From: Polychytrium aggregatum
Taxonomy: Eukaryota; Chytridiomycota; Chytridiomycetes; Polychytriales
DNA: 46,596 bases
Assembly: GCF_025602895.1 (NCBI RefSeq)
Contig: NW_026516427.1
Coordinates: forward strand, 1-46,596
Direction of reading: 5' to 3'
Notes under the pieces: generated by a model
The model's input: only the letters and a program-made list of their open reading frames with translations
Databases searched by the model: none
Told to the model about the DNA's origin: nothing
Made by a program: the position numbers and the translations under genes
Part shown: in pieces, positions 1 through 10,312 of the stretch
How positions within the stretch are numbered: position 1 is the first letter of the stretch
Layout of the letters: each line of letters begins with the position of its first letter

Positions 1-32
1 CCGACGATCACCCGACGATCACCAGCCAGTAG

Positions 33-82
33 CCGGTATCCGCCAACCGGTATACGCCAACCGGTATACGCCAGCCGGTATC
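33..82. repeat. 14-bp minisatellite upstream of the GLTSCR1-domain gene
   Basis: Three to four head-to-tail copies of CCGGTATACGCCAA with small changes run up to about 110 bases before the first coding exon. A second short duplication (CCGACGATCA, twice) opens the window, and a CAGTCC-rich stretch follows at about 140-175. This is probably promoter or 5' UTR sequence; no function is visible. Confidence 0.8.
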
Positions 83-193
83 GAGCAGTCGCACAATCAT
101 TCAACATTCGCCATTCCCTTTGACCATGAACCCAACCCTCCAGTCCCAGTCCCAGTCCAGTCCCAGTCCCAACAGCCCAGCGGCCAGATACCG

Positions 194-1618
194 ATGACAG
201 TCCATCCGTCCATCGCATCTGCAGCCGCAGCCGCATCCACGCCATCGGCGAGTCTGGGGCAGCTGGCCTCTCCCACCGCTCGATCGCAAGCTGCACAGAT
301 CACTTCTTCCTCAATATCCACCTCACAGTTCTCGATGTCCTCGCAGCCCCTTGCCGGCGCTGCATCGCAAGCCGCCTCTCGATCAGGGCGGATCCCAAAT
401 CCTGCTGCCTTCCGCTCAACAGTGGCACAACCAGCATCGACCATGCTCTCCATCAGCCCATCGACCCTCGCGATTAACCCAGCGGCCGCGACAGTCAATC
501 CGGCCGCGATGCAGTCGGCAATGGGGGCCTTTCCCGTTGTGGGAGTGCCTCCGGGCCGCCCGCCTATCCTCTCGACTCCCATCAAGAATGTTCTCAAGCC
601 CGATATCCAGATCAATGCCAACAGGGTGCCCTATACCAGCACGCCCGTGTCTTCGACGAAGCGGACCTATACCAAGAGAATCAAGACAGCGCCAGGTAAG
701 GGAGCGATGAAGAGGAAGGATGGCTGCCGATCGATGCCGGTGCTCCACCGCTCCAGCCCTGGAAACTGACTTTGACCCAACGGCCACTCCCTCCAACCGC
801 GGGCAAAACACACGAAAGTCGTCAGGCCCCACGAGATCGCCATTCCTCCGCCTGACCGGGCACCAGAGGATATCGCCCACAACGAAGAGATCAAGCGGAG
901 GTGTGTATCTTGACGAAGAACCGTCCGATGTGCTGTCGCCTCCCACCACCAACCCGCTGCTGGAGCTCAACAATGTCCATCTGCGCATCCATGTCGCCAG
1001 GTTCTCGGAGACTCTCAAGCGCGACCAAGAGGTCGTTCAAGTGCCTCATCCGAGCCGGCCGTTTGCTTCCCTCCATGATGCCGTCGAGACTCTTTTCAGC
1101 TACCATATTCTGCAGGGCTCACGCGAAGCCCAAAAGTTCTCTGAGCACGAGCAGGCCACCCACAGTAAGCACCGCTCATGAACCCGTTGGGCAGATGTTC
1201 TGCAAAGTCTATATAGACGGTGACATCCCCAAGGGACGAGCAGGACAACATCGGCGCTGATTACCGTTGCTCATTCCTCACATCGTGTCCTGTCCGCGCT
1301 TTGCTTCGGCATTGAATGGCGTCTGTAGAGCGGAAGGCAGAAGCACTGCTTCACGAAAGCCAGCAGCTTGTCCGCCGATTCCGTCGGATCCAGGAGAAGG
1401 ACGAAAAGGTATGCACCGCCGTGTCGACGTTGTGTCCAGCCGTCTTCGCACGGCGACTGGATACTCCATGCTTGGCAGGCAAGCGGGAGCGACCCTGGGC
1501 TGGCGAGTGACCCGCTCTGTCCTTCCTCGAGCAGGCCGCTGTTCCAAGATACATCCAAAAGTTTGGCGAACACCTCGTCGACAACAACTTTCCGAGCGGG
1601 GATATCAGCGGCCTGTAG
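194..1618 (+). CDS. GLTSCR1/BICRA-domain protein (putative SWI/SNF-type remodeller subunit)
   Basis: Five exons fit: 194-695, 819-900, 1001-1164, 1329-1408 and 1532-1618 (304 residues). Reading frame is kept across every GT-AG intron, and the stop is TAG at 1616-1618. The first 165 or so residues are low-complexity Ser/Ala/Pro/Thr sequence that ends in a basic patch (KRTYTKRIK), as in nuclear scaffold proteins. Exons 2-5 carry the conserved part: VVRPHEIAIPPPDRAPEDI, then PFASLHDAVETLFSYHILQ, then a charged helix and a C-terminal YIQKFGEHLVDNN. The 'PF.SL.DAV..L..YH..Q' signature is the hallmark of the GLTSCR1 conserved region found in metazoan BICRA/BICRAL, subunits of the non-canonical BAF complex. 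The link to chromatin remodelling is inference from family. The first intron's acceptor (CGAAAG) is weak; the rest are good. The neighbour CBK1 is convergent. Confidence 0.72.
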
Positions 1619-2050
1619 CATGCATGAGCAGAGAGACGCTGGGCCCGTATCCATCCCTGCCTTTGCAGCCCATAAAAACAACAAGCGCAACGTCGTCTTG
1701 GGCCGTGTGCACGAATCCCGTGTGCACGAATCCCGTTTGCATGAATACCGTTTGCTAATCTCCGCGAGTGACTGTCGATTGATGGGCCATAACCATGATT
1801 GCCCATCGATACACTGGAAACGGAGTCAACGCGCACAGGTTGCGGATCAAAGACACTCTGTTTCATTGGGAGCGCTTAGCGGCTTTACATAGCTGGTGTG
1901 GATAAGGGGCGTCATGGCACACAGCACCGTCAAGGATCACAACGGACTCGCCTTCGACGGGGGAGGTAAGCCCACCGGCGGATCTGAGTCGGAGCAGAGG
2001 CTTGACAGCAACGGTGGGACAAAGCCTACCGATGCCACAGGTGCGTCCCA
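1619..2050. other. Convergent intergenic region, GLTSCR1 gene / CBK1
   Basis: This is shared 3' flanking DNA of two convergent genes. I see no coding sequence. A short triplication of GTGCACGAATCCCGT-like units lies at about 1705-1757. Confidence 0.6.
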
Positions 2051-4711
2051 CTATAGCTCCTGTCGGATGGTCTCCCAGCGCTTGAAGGTATAGCCGACAA
2101 ATGCCAAGTCCTTGTCGCCCTCAACTTTGGAGACCATGGGGTCGTTGACGGTCTGGCCGGACGTGAGTTGCTCAGGCACGTCTACCAGCTCGTCAGTCGG
2201 GAAGTAGGATGTATCGGTGATGGATCGCAGGGCGGGGACAAAGGGGCTTCGCTGGTGTCGCAAGGTTGCCCAATCGATCGATCGGAAGAATGGATGCGCC
2301 TGAATCTGGGAGATGTTCAAGCGATAGGGGGCGTCGCAGAGGAGGCTATTGAGGAAAAGGGCAAAGTGGTTGTTGGAGAGAGAGATGCAGCACATGTGAG
2401 CAAACGATCAGCACCGCACCGAATACGAACAAATGATGGGCGGATGGGGCGTGCGCAAGGTGGCGGTCGTCAGGCGCGCTGCCAATGGCACCGACGCTTG
2501 CTCCACCGCCAGTGCGTCGTCGCATCGCCATGAAAGATCGGCAAACACCAATACACAGCCTTCGAACAGGCGACAGGATGGCAGGATTGCTTACCCTCGG
2601 ATGAGATCCTCGGCCTCCGGGGACAGATGAACATCGTTGGGGATGTAAAAGTACTCCCGCCAGCCGATGATCTTGCGGTACGTCTCGTGAGGGTTCTCGC
2701 TGCAAAAAGGAGGATAGCCAACCAGGCACTCGAACATAATGGCGCCCAGAGACCACCAGTCACACTCCTTGCCGTAGCCCTGTTGTTGGAACACCTCGGG
2801 GGCAATGTAGTCCGGCGTGCCGACAGTAGAGTAGGCGACTGCTCGGCGGTTCTTCTTCCAGGTGGCGATTCGGTCCTTTCGCGAGAAGGTCAGATCAATG
2901 TTCTTGGCCGTTCCAATGCCATCGAACTTGGAGGAAGCGTTGGTGCTGTCGAACATGCGCTGGTAATATGAGGAGTCGTGGGTCTTGTGGAAGCCGGTGC
3001 TGAGACCAAAGTCCGAGAGCTTGATGTGACCGTCCTTGTCGATGAGCACTGCGATATCGAAAAGAAACAGATCAGCATGAGGACCAGATGCGGTCGCTGC
3101 CGTGTGGCTGCTGACGTGCGGGCAGCAGAAGCACAGCGGGATGGCATTGACATACAGTTATCGGGCTTGATGTCGCTGGTGTTGATCGGGGATACAGGGG
3201 AGGAACACAAGCAAGGGAGCATCAGCCAGACTGCCGCCATCGCATGGGGTTCACAATGACGCCCGACGTTGAGTCAGAAGACCTGTCAGCACGATGGCGG
3301 ATCAAAGAGGTCGCTGCGATGCTTACCGGTGAATAAAGCCCAGCTCGTGGACGGCGCTGATGGCGGAAACACACTCGGCCATATAGAACCGCGTGACATC
3401 TTCCGAAAAGGTGTCGTATTTGATCAGCATGGTCATCAAATCTCCTCCGGGCAGGAATTCCATGATCAGATACAGGAACGAAGGGTCTTGGAATGAGTAG
3501 TACAGTTGGACAACCCAAGGGGAGTAGACAGATTCGGCAAGGACGTCGCGCTCGGCGCGGACGTGTGCAAGCTGCAGCATCGGCGTTCGAGTGAGACAAT
3601 GACCGAGGGAGAGGTGGGCGGATGAGGAAAAGTGTGGGGTGGTGGATGCCGGGAGCAGAACCAGCCCGACCAGATTAGTGACCAAATTCCTGCGATAGGG
3701 CATCGCTCTCCTTGCCCAGTATCCAGTGCCGATGAAATCGCGCGAGGCCAGCGGTCGAGAGCATCGGAATGCTCCCTGGAATTGTGACAGCATCGACATG
3801 TGGTGATCGGCCTGACGACGTGCACTCTGGCGATGTGTCATGGGGACATCCAGAACAGCAGGCCTCCTCTTCCTCCCCTTCCCCAGGCGGTGTGGCTGCT
3901 TGCAGTACGGAGCCTGGCGCACCTGATCCTTCTTGACCATCTCGGACTTGCGCAGGGTCTTCATGGCATAAACCTTGCCGCTATCGGCTTTCTGGACCAG
4001 ACGAACCTGGCGCCATTTCGATGCAAGCACACCGAATGTGTCAACTCGACAAACAGCACAAATTGTGGCTTTGGGCCAGACTGCCAACGAACCGAGCCGA
4101 GCCGAACCGAGCCGAGACATGCTGATCCCGGCCCCGTACACCATGTTGCGCGACAGCACTACCAACCTCGCCAAAGGCGCCCCGTCCGATAACTTTGATG
4201 GTGAAAAAATCGTTGACACTCAGCCGGACCCGACGCAGCCGAAGGAAGTCGGACTCTTTTCGGCCGAGGGCGGTGAAGTTGCGGTTTTTCTTCTCCTCAG
4301 ACCAGTTTTCTGCCTGCATTCGCTGCTCGACATCGAGGCGTCTGGGGAGGCGGCAGTGATGGCAGATGCTGAGCGACTAGGAAACGAGATACACACGTGT
4401 ACAGCTGGTCGTCTCCATGCGCATCTGTCGCAGGAACACGACTGAGCGCATCCAATGCTGAAGTACCGACGGCAATGTTTCCACGCCTCCCGGTAATGGT
4501 CGCAGCGACAGCGACGACAGGACACAGGACGGAGGTGGCCGTACCTGTGCTCGCGCTCCGAGCATTCCGAGACAACCTGCTTGTAAAAGTTCTCTAGCCG
4601 GTACTTTGCCGCTGTGGCCCGATCGAGGGCGGCCGTGGAGAGGGAGTCCGGGCACCGTTCAAAGATGTATGATTCGTCGAAGGCATCCGACATGGAGACA
4701 TCGGAAGACAT
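2051..4711 (-). CDS. CBK1: NDR/LATS-family AGC protein kinase (Cbk1/Orb6/Cot1 type)
   Basis: Seven exons on the minus strand fit exactly: 4711-4545, 4341-4167, 4006-3923, 3571-3327, 3175-3156, 3048-2595 and 2345-2051 (479 residues, all phases compatible). The order is diagnostic of NDR kinases. An N-terminal Mob-binding helix ([18 protein letters not shown]) comes first, then [13 protein letters not shown]. The glycine loop [12 protein letters not shown], catalytic [17 protein letters not shown] loop and DFG follow, then an NDR-type inserted activation segment ending in [14 protein letters not shown]. The hydrophobic motif FVGYTFKRW closes the protein. NDR kinases act with Mob coactivators in polarity and cell-separation (RAM/MOR) signalling. 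The protein lacks the long Gln-rich N-terminus of yeast Cbk1. Exon 5 is a 20-nt microexon that encodes most of the catalytic loop. Confidence 0.93.
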
Positions 4712-5506
4712 GGCTGCGGGGTGGCGTTCGGTCGACGGGAGCGGATCGATGACAGCAAGAGAGATGGATCAGGCGAGGATCGACAGGCAGAGACCAACGG
4801 GCGGCTGGTGGGATGAGGTGTGGGGGGAGGGATCAGGACCAGCCAGGAGCAGGCAAGATGGATGGGTGGGCGGATGGAGCATCGGCCGAGGCGAAAGGAG
4901 GCCGAGGCAGGCGGCGACAAGCGAGCATAGGCGAGAGCGGGCGAGAGCGGGCGAGAGCAGGCGAGAGCGCCAGCGAGGAGCGGCTGCAGCCAAGATCGCG
5001 TGTTGCACTTGGACAACGGCGCGCCGCACAGGGCGGGTGGCCAGGCACTGGCTGTGCAGACACTGTGCAGACACTGTGCAGACACTGTGCGCTGCGCACG
5101 CCGCCCCCGCTGGCGCGCACAGCCGCCGCCGCGAAAGGAAAGCAGCGCACGTCTGTGCAACGTGCGGCTGCGCGGGCGCGGCCACTGCCACCACCGAGCA
5201 GCAGTGTGGCTGAAACGGCGAGTGTCTCGACCACACGAGCATGAACAGCATGTCTCGTTCCGCTTTGGGCGCCGTTCGAGTCAGGGCGGTCGCTGTTCTG
5301 GGTGCCCAAACGCACGCACACCCATCACCAGAGGCGTCCCGGCCCTCTCAAAGTCGAGAAACCAGCAAACAGACGGTGGCTCATGCGAAGGGCGCTCACG
5401 ATATGCTGTCCCGTCTCGTTCTGAAAATGCTGTATTGTGAGCCCGGTCACCGGAGAGCTGCATCGCCAGCCCGGCTGTCGTATGTACATTGGCATCAGCA
5501 ATAGGT
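4712..5506. other. CBK1 upstream region / GCSH 3' flank
   Basis: This GC-rich stretch, without a supportable gene, lies between the CBK1 start codon and the end of the H-protein gene and should hold the CBK1 promoter. It contains two minisatellites: four 10-bp GCGAGAGCGG units at 4931-4969, and more than three 11-bp GTGCAGACACT units at about 5054-5090. No clear TATA box was seen. Confidence 0.55.
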
Positions 5507-6838
5507 CTAACCGGAAATGTGCTCGGCGTAAGCAGCCTCGTCCAGGAGAGAGTCGAGCTCCTCGGGGTTGCTGAGCTTGACCTTGGCGATCCAGCCTGGG
5601 TTGACAGTGTCCGCCCAACAGAGTGAGCATCACGCACATGGTCGATCACAATCGGTCACAATCGGCCACAATCGGTCGTGGGCACATCAGGACGGAATGG
5701 GCGAGAGTCAGGAGGGTCGTCGCATTGGGTAAAGATTCGAGGCACACGGACAGAGGAAGGAATCGGGGAAATCGGCGGAGCGGTAGGGTCAGTGCGTGGC
5801 TCATCAAGATCACTTTCGTTTTGGACCGTCAGCGCTGTCAATATACTCGATACATCTACGCAGCAGCTCAGGCGCAAGAGCGACGCAGATACTAACCGTT
5901 CCCGAAGGGGCTGGAGTTGATCAGAGAGGGCTCGTCGTTGAGGGCCTCGTTGGCCTCGACGACCTCACCGCTAACAGGGCTGTAAACATCGCTGGCGGCC
6001 TTGACAGACTCGATGGCGCCGATTTGGTCTTGGTTTTACGTCGTAGCACATTGGAGGGCCGTTCAAAGTCATCGATCGAGGAGATTTGTGATGCCGCGTT
6101 TCATTTGATTCCATTACATTTAGTTACATTTCCAAAGCACCAGCCGCGAATGAATGTTTGGAATTGCCATGATCGTCAGTTACAGGGCCGGGCATCGCAT
6201 AGGCGGCGAGTCAGCCTACTGCTCGTTCGCTTGCTTGAGGCCAGTTGGTTCTGGCTCCGACCGAGCACTTGCTGGAGATCGACAAACACTCACCCTTGAT
6301 CGAGAGAGCCTTGCCAACCTCGGGGGTTTCGACAAAGACAACATCACCGAGAGCCTCCTGCGCATAGTTGGTGACGCCGATGGTGCCAACGCCGTTCTCA
6401 ACAGAGATCCACTCGTGGTCCTTGGTATACTTGCGGGCTTATTGTTGGTCACGGTCGTGGGAGGCCGGCGTTGGGAGTGCGAGGCAATCGCCGCAGATCA
6501 ATAGGGCACACGTTTGAAAGAGTGGCAGCGGGGAACGCAAAGCCGATTAGAAGATCATCCAAGAGACGGAGGACGATCGCAACAGCGCAACCTCGGGCTG
6601 GACATGCCGCCTCGCTGAGTGGCATGAGCGTATCGTGGGCTGGAGCGAGGGCCGACGGCCGTAAGCGCCGCGGCGGTCGGGGCTGCCTCGCGGCTGGTCT
6701 CGGTAGGACTGTTTCGGGGAAGCGACACTTACTGGCATAGGTGCGGACAGCCATGCTCATGGAAGGGAAGGCACGGAAGGCACGGGGCGCAAAGGCAGAG
6801 GCCCGGAGGGCTGAGCGAGCAAAGACACGGGCCAGCAT
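5507..6838 (-). CDS. GCSH: Glycine cleavage system H protein, mitochondrial
   Basis: Four exons fit: 6838-6733, 6437-6294, 6028-5897 and 5595-5507 (156 residues). Residues 1-35 form a mitochondrial presequence rich in Arg and Ala with no acid ([19 protein letters not shown]...). The mature domain starts [13 protein letters not shown] and carries [20 protein letters not shown], in which Lys93 is the lipoylation site. It ends [18 protein letters not shown]...AYAEHI, as in H proteins. The lipoyl arm shuttles the aminomethyl group between the P, T and L proteins of the matrix glycine decarboxylase. The 301-bp third intron holds a triplicated CACAATCGGT-like unit (about 5646-5675). The length is normal for the family. 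Start choice is set by the presequence. Confidence 0.94.
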
Positions 6839-7346
6839 TGTTCGGTGTGGTGCAGAAGGCAGGCGAGCAACGGCAGATCGGGGTGAAGAAAAGAAAAGGG
6901 CGAGGCGGGAAAGCAGGGCGAATAAATAGCGGTCAGGGCGGGTTGGGCTGCACATGCATCGTCTGTCGCCGCCCAGGAGCGCCGGCGGCACTGTGAATGC
7001 AGGATCCCTCTTGCCGGCCCCGTCTGCATCACACCCCCCAAAAAAAACACTAGCACTCAAAAGGAATGCGATGATCTCTAATGGTTATATGAGCGCATCT
7101 TGCCGGCTTGATCCCGGCATCTGCGCCCCCAACGGGCTGCGCACGGCTTCCTGCCACACAGCACATGTGTTGGGCAGGGTGGGCCCATTGCGATCGAGCG
7201 GGAGCCGCGCATGTTGGATGTCGGATGCTGGGTGCCGGGCGCTGAGTGCCCGGGGTTGGGTGTTGGACACACCGGCTGGTGATTCTATTCAGGATCCAGT
7301 CAATCGTCGCTGCTGGCCTCGCCCGCATACCAGTCCTGCTCCCGGC
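6839..7346. other. GCSH upstream region / methyltransferase 3' flank
   Basis: About 500 bases hold the presumed GCSH promoter and the 3' flank of the methyltransferase gene, which is on the same strand. I see no conserved ORF. The stretch 7205-7270 is G-rich with imperfect repeats of TGGGTG. Confidence 0.5.
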
Positions 7347-9689
7347 TCACTGGTCGAGCGTGGCCAGAAAGCCCTGCACCCTGGCCCGCAGCGACGGGCG
7401 GCCATCGTCCCCGATGCCATCGGGGTTATTGCAGGTCTCCAACAGCATCGCTGCCGCCGCTGCTTCGGCCGTTCGGCCCTCCAGGATGCCGCCGGGCACC
7501 ACGGCCTCCATCAAGCATCCCGCAATCGCCGCTATCACGATCGGGCACACGGCGTTGCCAAGATGGTGGTATGCCCGGCTTCCGTTGCCGCAGGATCGGT
7601 ACCGCGATGCATCGATGATAAAGCTTTCTGGGAATCCTTGCAGCCGGGCGACTTCCCGAGGAGTAAAGAACCGAGGCGGATCGGTCGTCTCACCCGTGAC
7701 AGTAGCCTCGGGGTCAGGCATCCCGTTCTTCATCGGCACAAACTCCGAATAGAGCCCGAACCCCGTCCGGTAGTTGGATATCACTGTCCGAGCCGAGCCA
7801 TCCAGGTGCACCAGTCGCCGAGCCGGGTCCTCCTGGAAGCTGGCCAGGCTGCGGATCTTGCTCCACTGCGAGGTGGTCAGGACATATGGAAGCGTTGTGG
7901 CCGAGTCGAGCTCCAGGATATCTCGCACTCGCCGGTCAAATCCTCCCACGGTTGAGAGCCGGCCTTGGCGTGGAGTTACTTCAGGCATTCTCGGCCACCG
8001 GAACCGCTGCTGGGCTTGGACGAGGTCGCTTCGGATGCCGGCAAAGTAGACTCGCTGGCGCTGCTGCGGGACCCACGATCGGGCATCCACAACCCGCCAG
8101 TCGACCCAGTACCCCTCGAGCCGCAGCTTTTGGAGGACAATCGCCAGCGTCTCGCCGCCGTCGTGCTGAATGAGGTGCGCCACGTTCTCGAGCAGAAATG
8201 CCTTGGGCTGTCTTGCCCGCAGGACTCGGATGATCTCAAAGAACAGGTTGCCGCGGTCTTCTCGAAATCCCTGGAGCTTACCGGCTTTGGAGAACGGCTG
8301 GCAGGGAAAGCCGGCCGTCAACAGGTCGTGCTCGGGAACGACGTGGGCGTCCCACTCGGTAACGTCGCCTATGCCGAGCGGCAGTCCCTCGTACTGCTCC
8401 GCAACGGCCCCGGTGGGTTCGGGAAGGACAGTGGGGCCGTGGTTGGCATGATAGGCATCGAGTGCGGTCGAGTCCATTTCCGACATGAGCACACATCGGC
8501 CGCCCAGGTAGTCTAGAGCCAGGCGAAACCCACCGACACCAGCAAATAGCTCGACAAAGGTGAATTTGGGAGCGGCGGCAGTTTCCTGAGCCGATGAATC
8601 GCCCAGAGCAGCTTGGCTGTGATGGCGTAGGTCGACGGCGGTATTGATATCGGAGGTGTCGACGACGGTGCCGATCTTGGGCAAGATGTCGATCGTATCG
8701 ATTTGCTCGGTCGCATTGTCGATGGCTGCGGCATTCGTTGGTCTGCTCGAGCTTGCTGATCGGCTGGAGCTGGCCGAGTTGGATCGACTTCGTCCCCGGG
8801 GCGGCTCTGGCAGCGGCGAGCGATAGTTGGCCACGATGTGATATCGATCTTCCTCTCGCAGGGGAGGGCACTGGATCGACCGCGAACGGAGACCGGCGAT
8901 CCAGACAGCCCGCTTGGCCGAGAGCAGCCTCAAGATCTCGGCAATCGAGCTGCCACTGTCGGACTGCAGCTTGGCTCGTTTGGACGGGCGATCGTCAGCT
9001 GCAGGGTTACAGCCAGCGCCAGTGGCCTGGGTCTCGGCATCGTTCGGAGTGCTGGCCTGCGACACCGATTTTGCATGCTCACAGCAGTTGGATGGCGTCG
9101 CTGTGTCGGTCTGCTCTGCTTGGTCCAAGGTATTCAGATAGAGCGCCGCAGAGTGCGAGAGATGGATGGCCATGAGCTGCTCCTGTCCCGTTTCAAACCC
9201 GACGAGCTGCCCGGTCCATTCCTGCCTCTGGACGGGAGACGGCAGGAACAGTGTCGGCTTGATCCAGCCGCCCTTGATCCAGCTGCTGGCTCGGAGATGC
9301 GGGTAGATATCCTGGGCCCGGGCCTGCGGAATGACGATGGCACCGACATGGTACTGGTCCAGCACAGCAGGCAGGACCCGATCGAAGACGGTCGAGGCGA
9401 TCGTTGTGGAAGTGCTTGGGTCTCCCGCCGACCCTGGGTACGATGGCGACGACAGGCGGCGCATGACGGACAGGGAAAAGAACAAATTCAGTGGAGTAGA
9501 CGAAGCTGGATCGATGAAGCAACGGACGAGGGTCGGCTCGGTGCGAGGTGGTCCAGGGGCAATCTCGTCGAGACGATTCGGCGATGGTCCGAGTGGGTCA
9601 GATCGGGGCAAAGTCGGCCGAAATCGCGTTGCGGCGAACAACAGCAGATTCTGCCCGATCCATATTCTCCCGATCAGAGAGGCGGCCAT
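7347..9689 (-). CDS. Bacterial-type DNA (cytosine-5) methyltransferase
   Basis: This is one uninterrupted 780-codon frame. From about residue 373 it shows the ordered C5-MTase motifs: I FVELFAGVGGFRLAL (AdoMet binding), IV GFPCQPFSKAGK (catalytic Cys, about residue 460), VI ENV (about 501), VIII QRQRVYFAGIR (about 543), IX FTPREVARLQGFPESF and X HHLGNAV (about 710). A target-recognition region lies between VIII and IX. The wording of motifs IV, VIII and IX matches bacterial Dcm/HpaII-type enzymes rather than fungal DIM-2, RID or DNMT5 proteins. About 370 N-terminal residues, with a Ser/Arg/Asn-rich linker, match nothing I recognise. The start is uncertain: Met76 at 9464 is an alternative. No restriction endonuclease is adjacent. 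It presumably transfers methyl groups to cytosine in DNA; target sequence and compartment are unknown. Absence of introns in an intron-rich region fits horizontal acquisition (inference). Confidence 0.88.
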   Translation of the reverse strand: MAASLIGRIWIGQNLLLFAATRFRPTLPRSDPLGPSPNRLDEIAPGPPRTEPTLVRCFIDPASSTPLNLFFSLSVMRRLSSPSYPGSAGDPSTSTTIASTVFDRVLPAVLDQYHVGAIVIPQARAQDIYPHLRASSWIKGGWIKPTLFLPSPVQRQEWTGQLVGFETGQEQLMAIHLSHSAALYLNTLDQAEQTDTATPSNCCEHAKSVSQASTPNDAETQATGAGCNPAADDRPSKRAKLQSDSGSSIAEILRLLSAKRAVWIAGLRSRSIQCPPLREEDRYHIVANYRSPLPEPPRGRSRSNSASSSRSASSSRPTNAAAIDNATEQIDTIDILPKIGTVVDTSDINTAVDLRHHSQAALGDSSAQETAAAPKFTFVELFAGVGGFRLALDYLGGRCVLMSEMDSTALDAYHANHGPTVLPEPTGAVAEQYEGLPLGIGDVTEWDAHVVPEHDLLTAGFPCQPFSKAGKLQGFREDRGNLFFEIIRVLRARQPKAFLLENVAHLIQHDGGETLAIVLQKLRLEGYWVDWRVVDARSWVPQQRQRVYFAGIRSDLVQAQQRFRWPRMPEVTPRQGRLSTVGGFDRRVRDILELDSATTLPYVLTTSQWSKIRSLASFQEDPARRLVHLDGSARTVISNYRTGFGLYSEFVPMKNGMPDPEATVTGETTDPPRFFTPREVARLQGFPESFIIDASRYRSCGNGSRAYHHLGNAVCPIVIAAIAGCLMEAVVPGGILEGRTAEAAAAAMLLETCNNPDGIGDDGRPSLRARVQGFLATLDQ

Positions 9690-10212
9690 CCGCCCGTCAA
9701 CCTACAAGCAGTCAGCGGCCAGGGTGCGATCCAATCGGCCGTTGAGGTGGACCTCTGTCGGGAACTGGTCGCTCGAATCAGTCGCTGGGGTACTGGCGGC
9801 CTCGCCAGCACGAGCCCTCCAGACAGCCACCGAGCCAGTCCGGGGTGCATTCCAAGCCTGCACACTCGCCCGGATGCCTGGGACAGCAGATGCCGCAGCA
9901 GAGTGTCGGCGAACATGTCTTGAAGCCGGCGTGGGCAGAACCGGGCGCCGGGATTCAGATCGAGAGGAGGTACATCAGGCGTCGGTGGTGAAGGCCGCTT
10001 GTCTGTCGCCCGGAGCGATTGCGGAGGTTGTCGGGGCGGCTGTGGAGGTAACCGAGGCAGCCAGCTCGGCCAGCCTGTTAGTGTAAGTGACCTTATCGGA
10101 CGTAGGCTGCCACAGACTACATGTTCGATTGGAATGGACGGATCTCGGTTGCCTCTTCATATTGCACGGGCATGGGGTTTCTTTTGGAGGCCTTGGGTTT
10201 GTGGCGCGCATC
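9690..10212. other. Gap between the methyltransferase gene and the Fanzor element
   Basis: This is the upstream region of the methyltransferase. Short minus-strand open frames (9674-9916 with an Arg/Leu-rich start; 9975-10211) could be unrecognised 5' exons, but no motif or splice chain supports them, so they are not called. Confidence 0.45.
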
Positions 10213-10214
10213 TA

Positions 10215-10240
10215 CACTTTATTCAGAAAAAAACGGGACA
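10215..10240. repeat. Terminal inverted repeat of the Fanzor element, Fanzor side
   Basis: A 26-bp repeat preceded by TA. Its inner 13 bases (10228-10240) are an exact inverted match to 13843-13855, and the outer 13 match at six positions. The Fanzor transcript would read through it into flanking DNA. Confidence 0.82.
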
Positions 10241-10312
10241 ATATAGCCGTTTCCATGAACAGGTAGTATGTGCTGTGCTTGCGTCAAGCAAAGCCACAAG
10301 AAATAAAACCGA
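10215..10312 (-). ncRNA. Candidate Fanzor guide-RNA (fRNA) scaffold region with hairpin
   Basis: This is the 98-base stretch from the Fanzor stop codon to the element end. It contains a 23-nt hairpin at 10272-10294: GCT, one mismatch, then TGCTTG pairing with CAAGCA across a CGT loop, then AGC. In TnpB and Fanzor systems the guide RNA derives from the 3' end of the nuclease gene and the adjoining element end, with the guide copied from the flank. Position and structure fit that model. Transcription and processing are inference; the hairpin could also be a 3'-end or terminator-like structure. Confidence 0.5.

Noticed and set aside
5595..5620. Acceptor for the last GCSH exon placed further upstream to include DTVNP
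   Set aside because: There is no AG there; the acceptor after CAACCCAG gives the family sequence NGWIAKVKL in phase.
8838..10086. Long plus-strand frames opposite the methyltransferase
   Set aside because: Shadows of a GC-rich coding strand; the minus frame has all catalytic motifs.
9674..10211. Two short minus-strand frames as a separate small gene or 5' exons of the methyltransferase
   Set aside because: No motif, no convincing splice pair and no conserved context; left unannotated.
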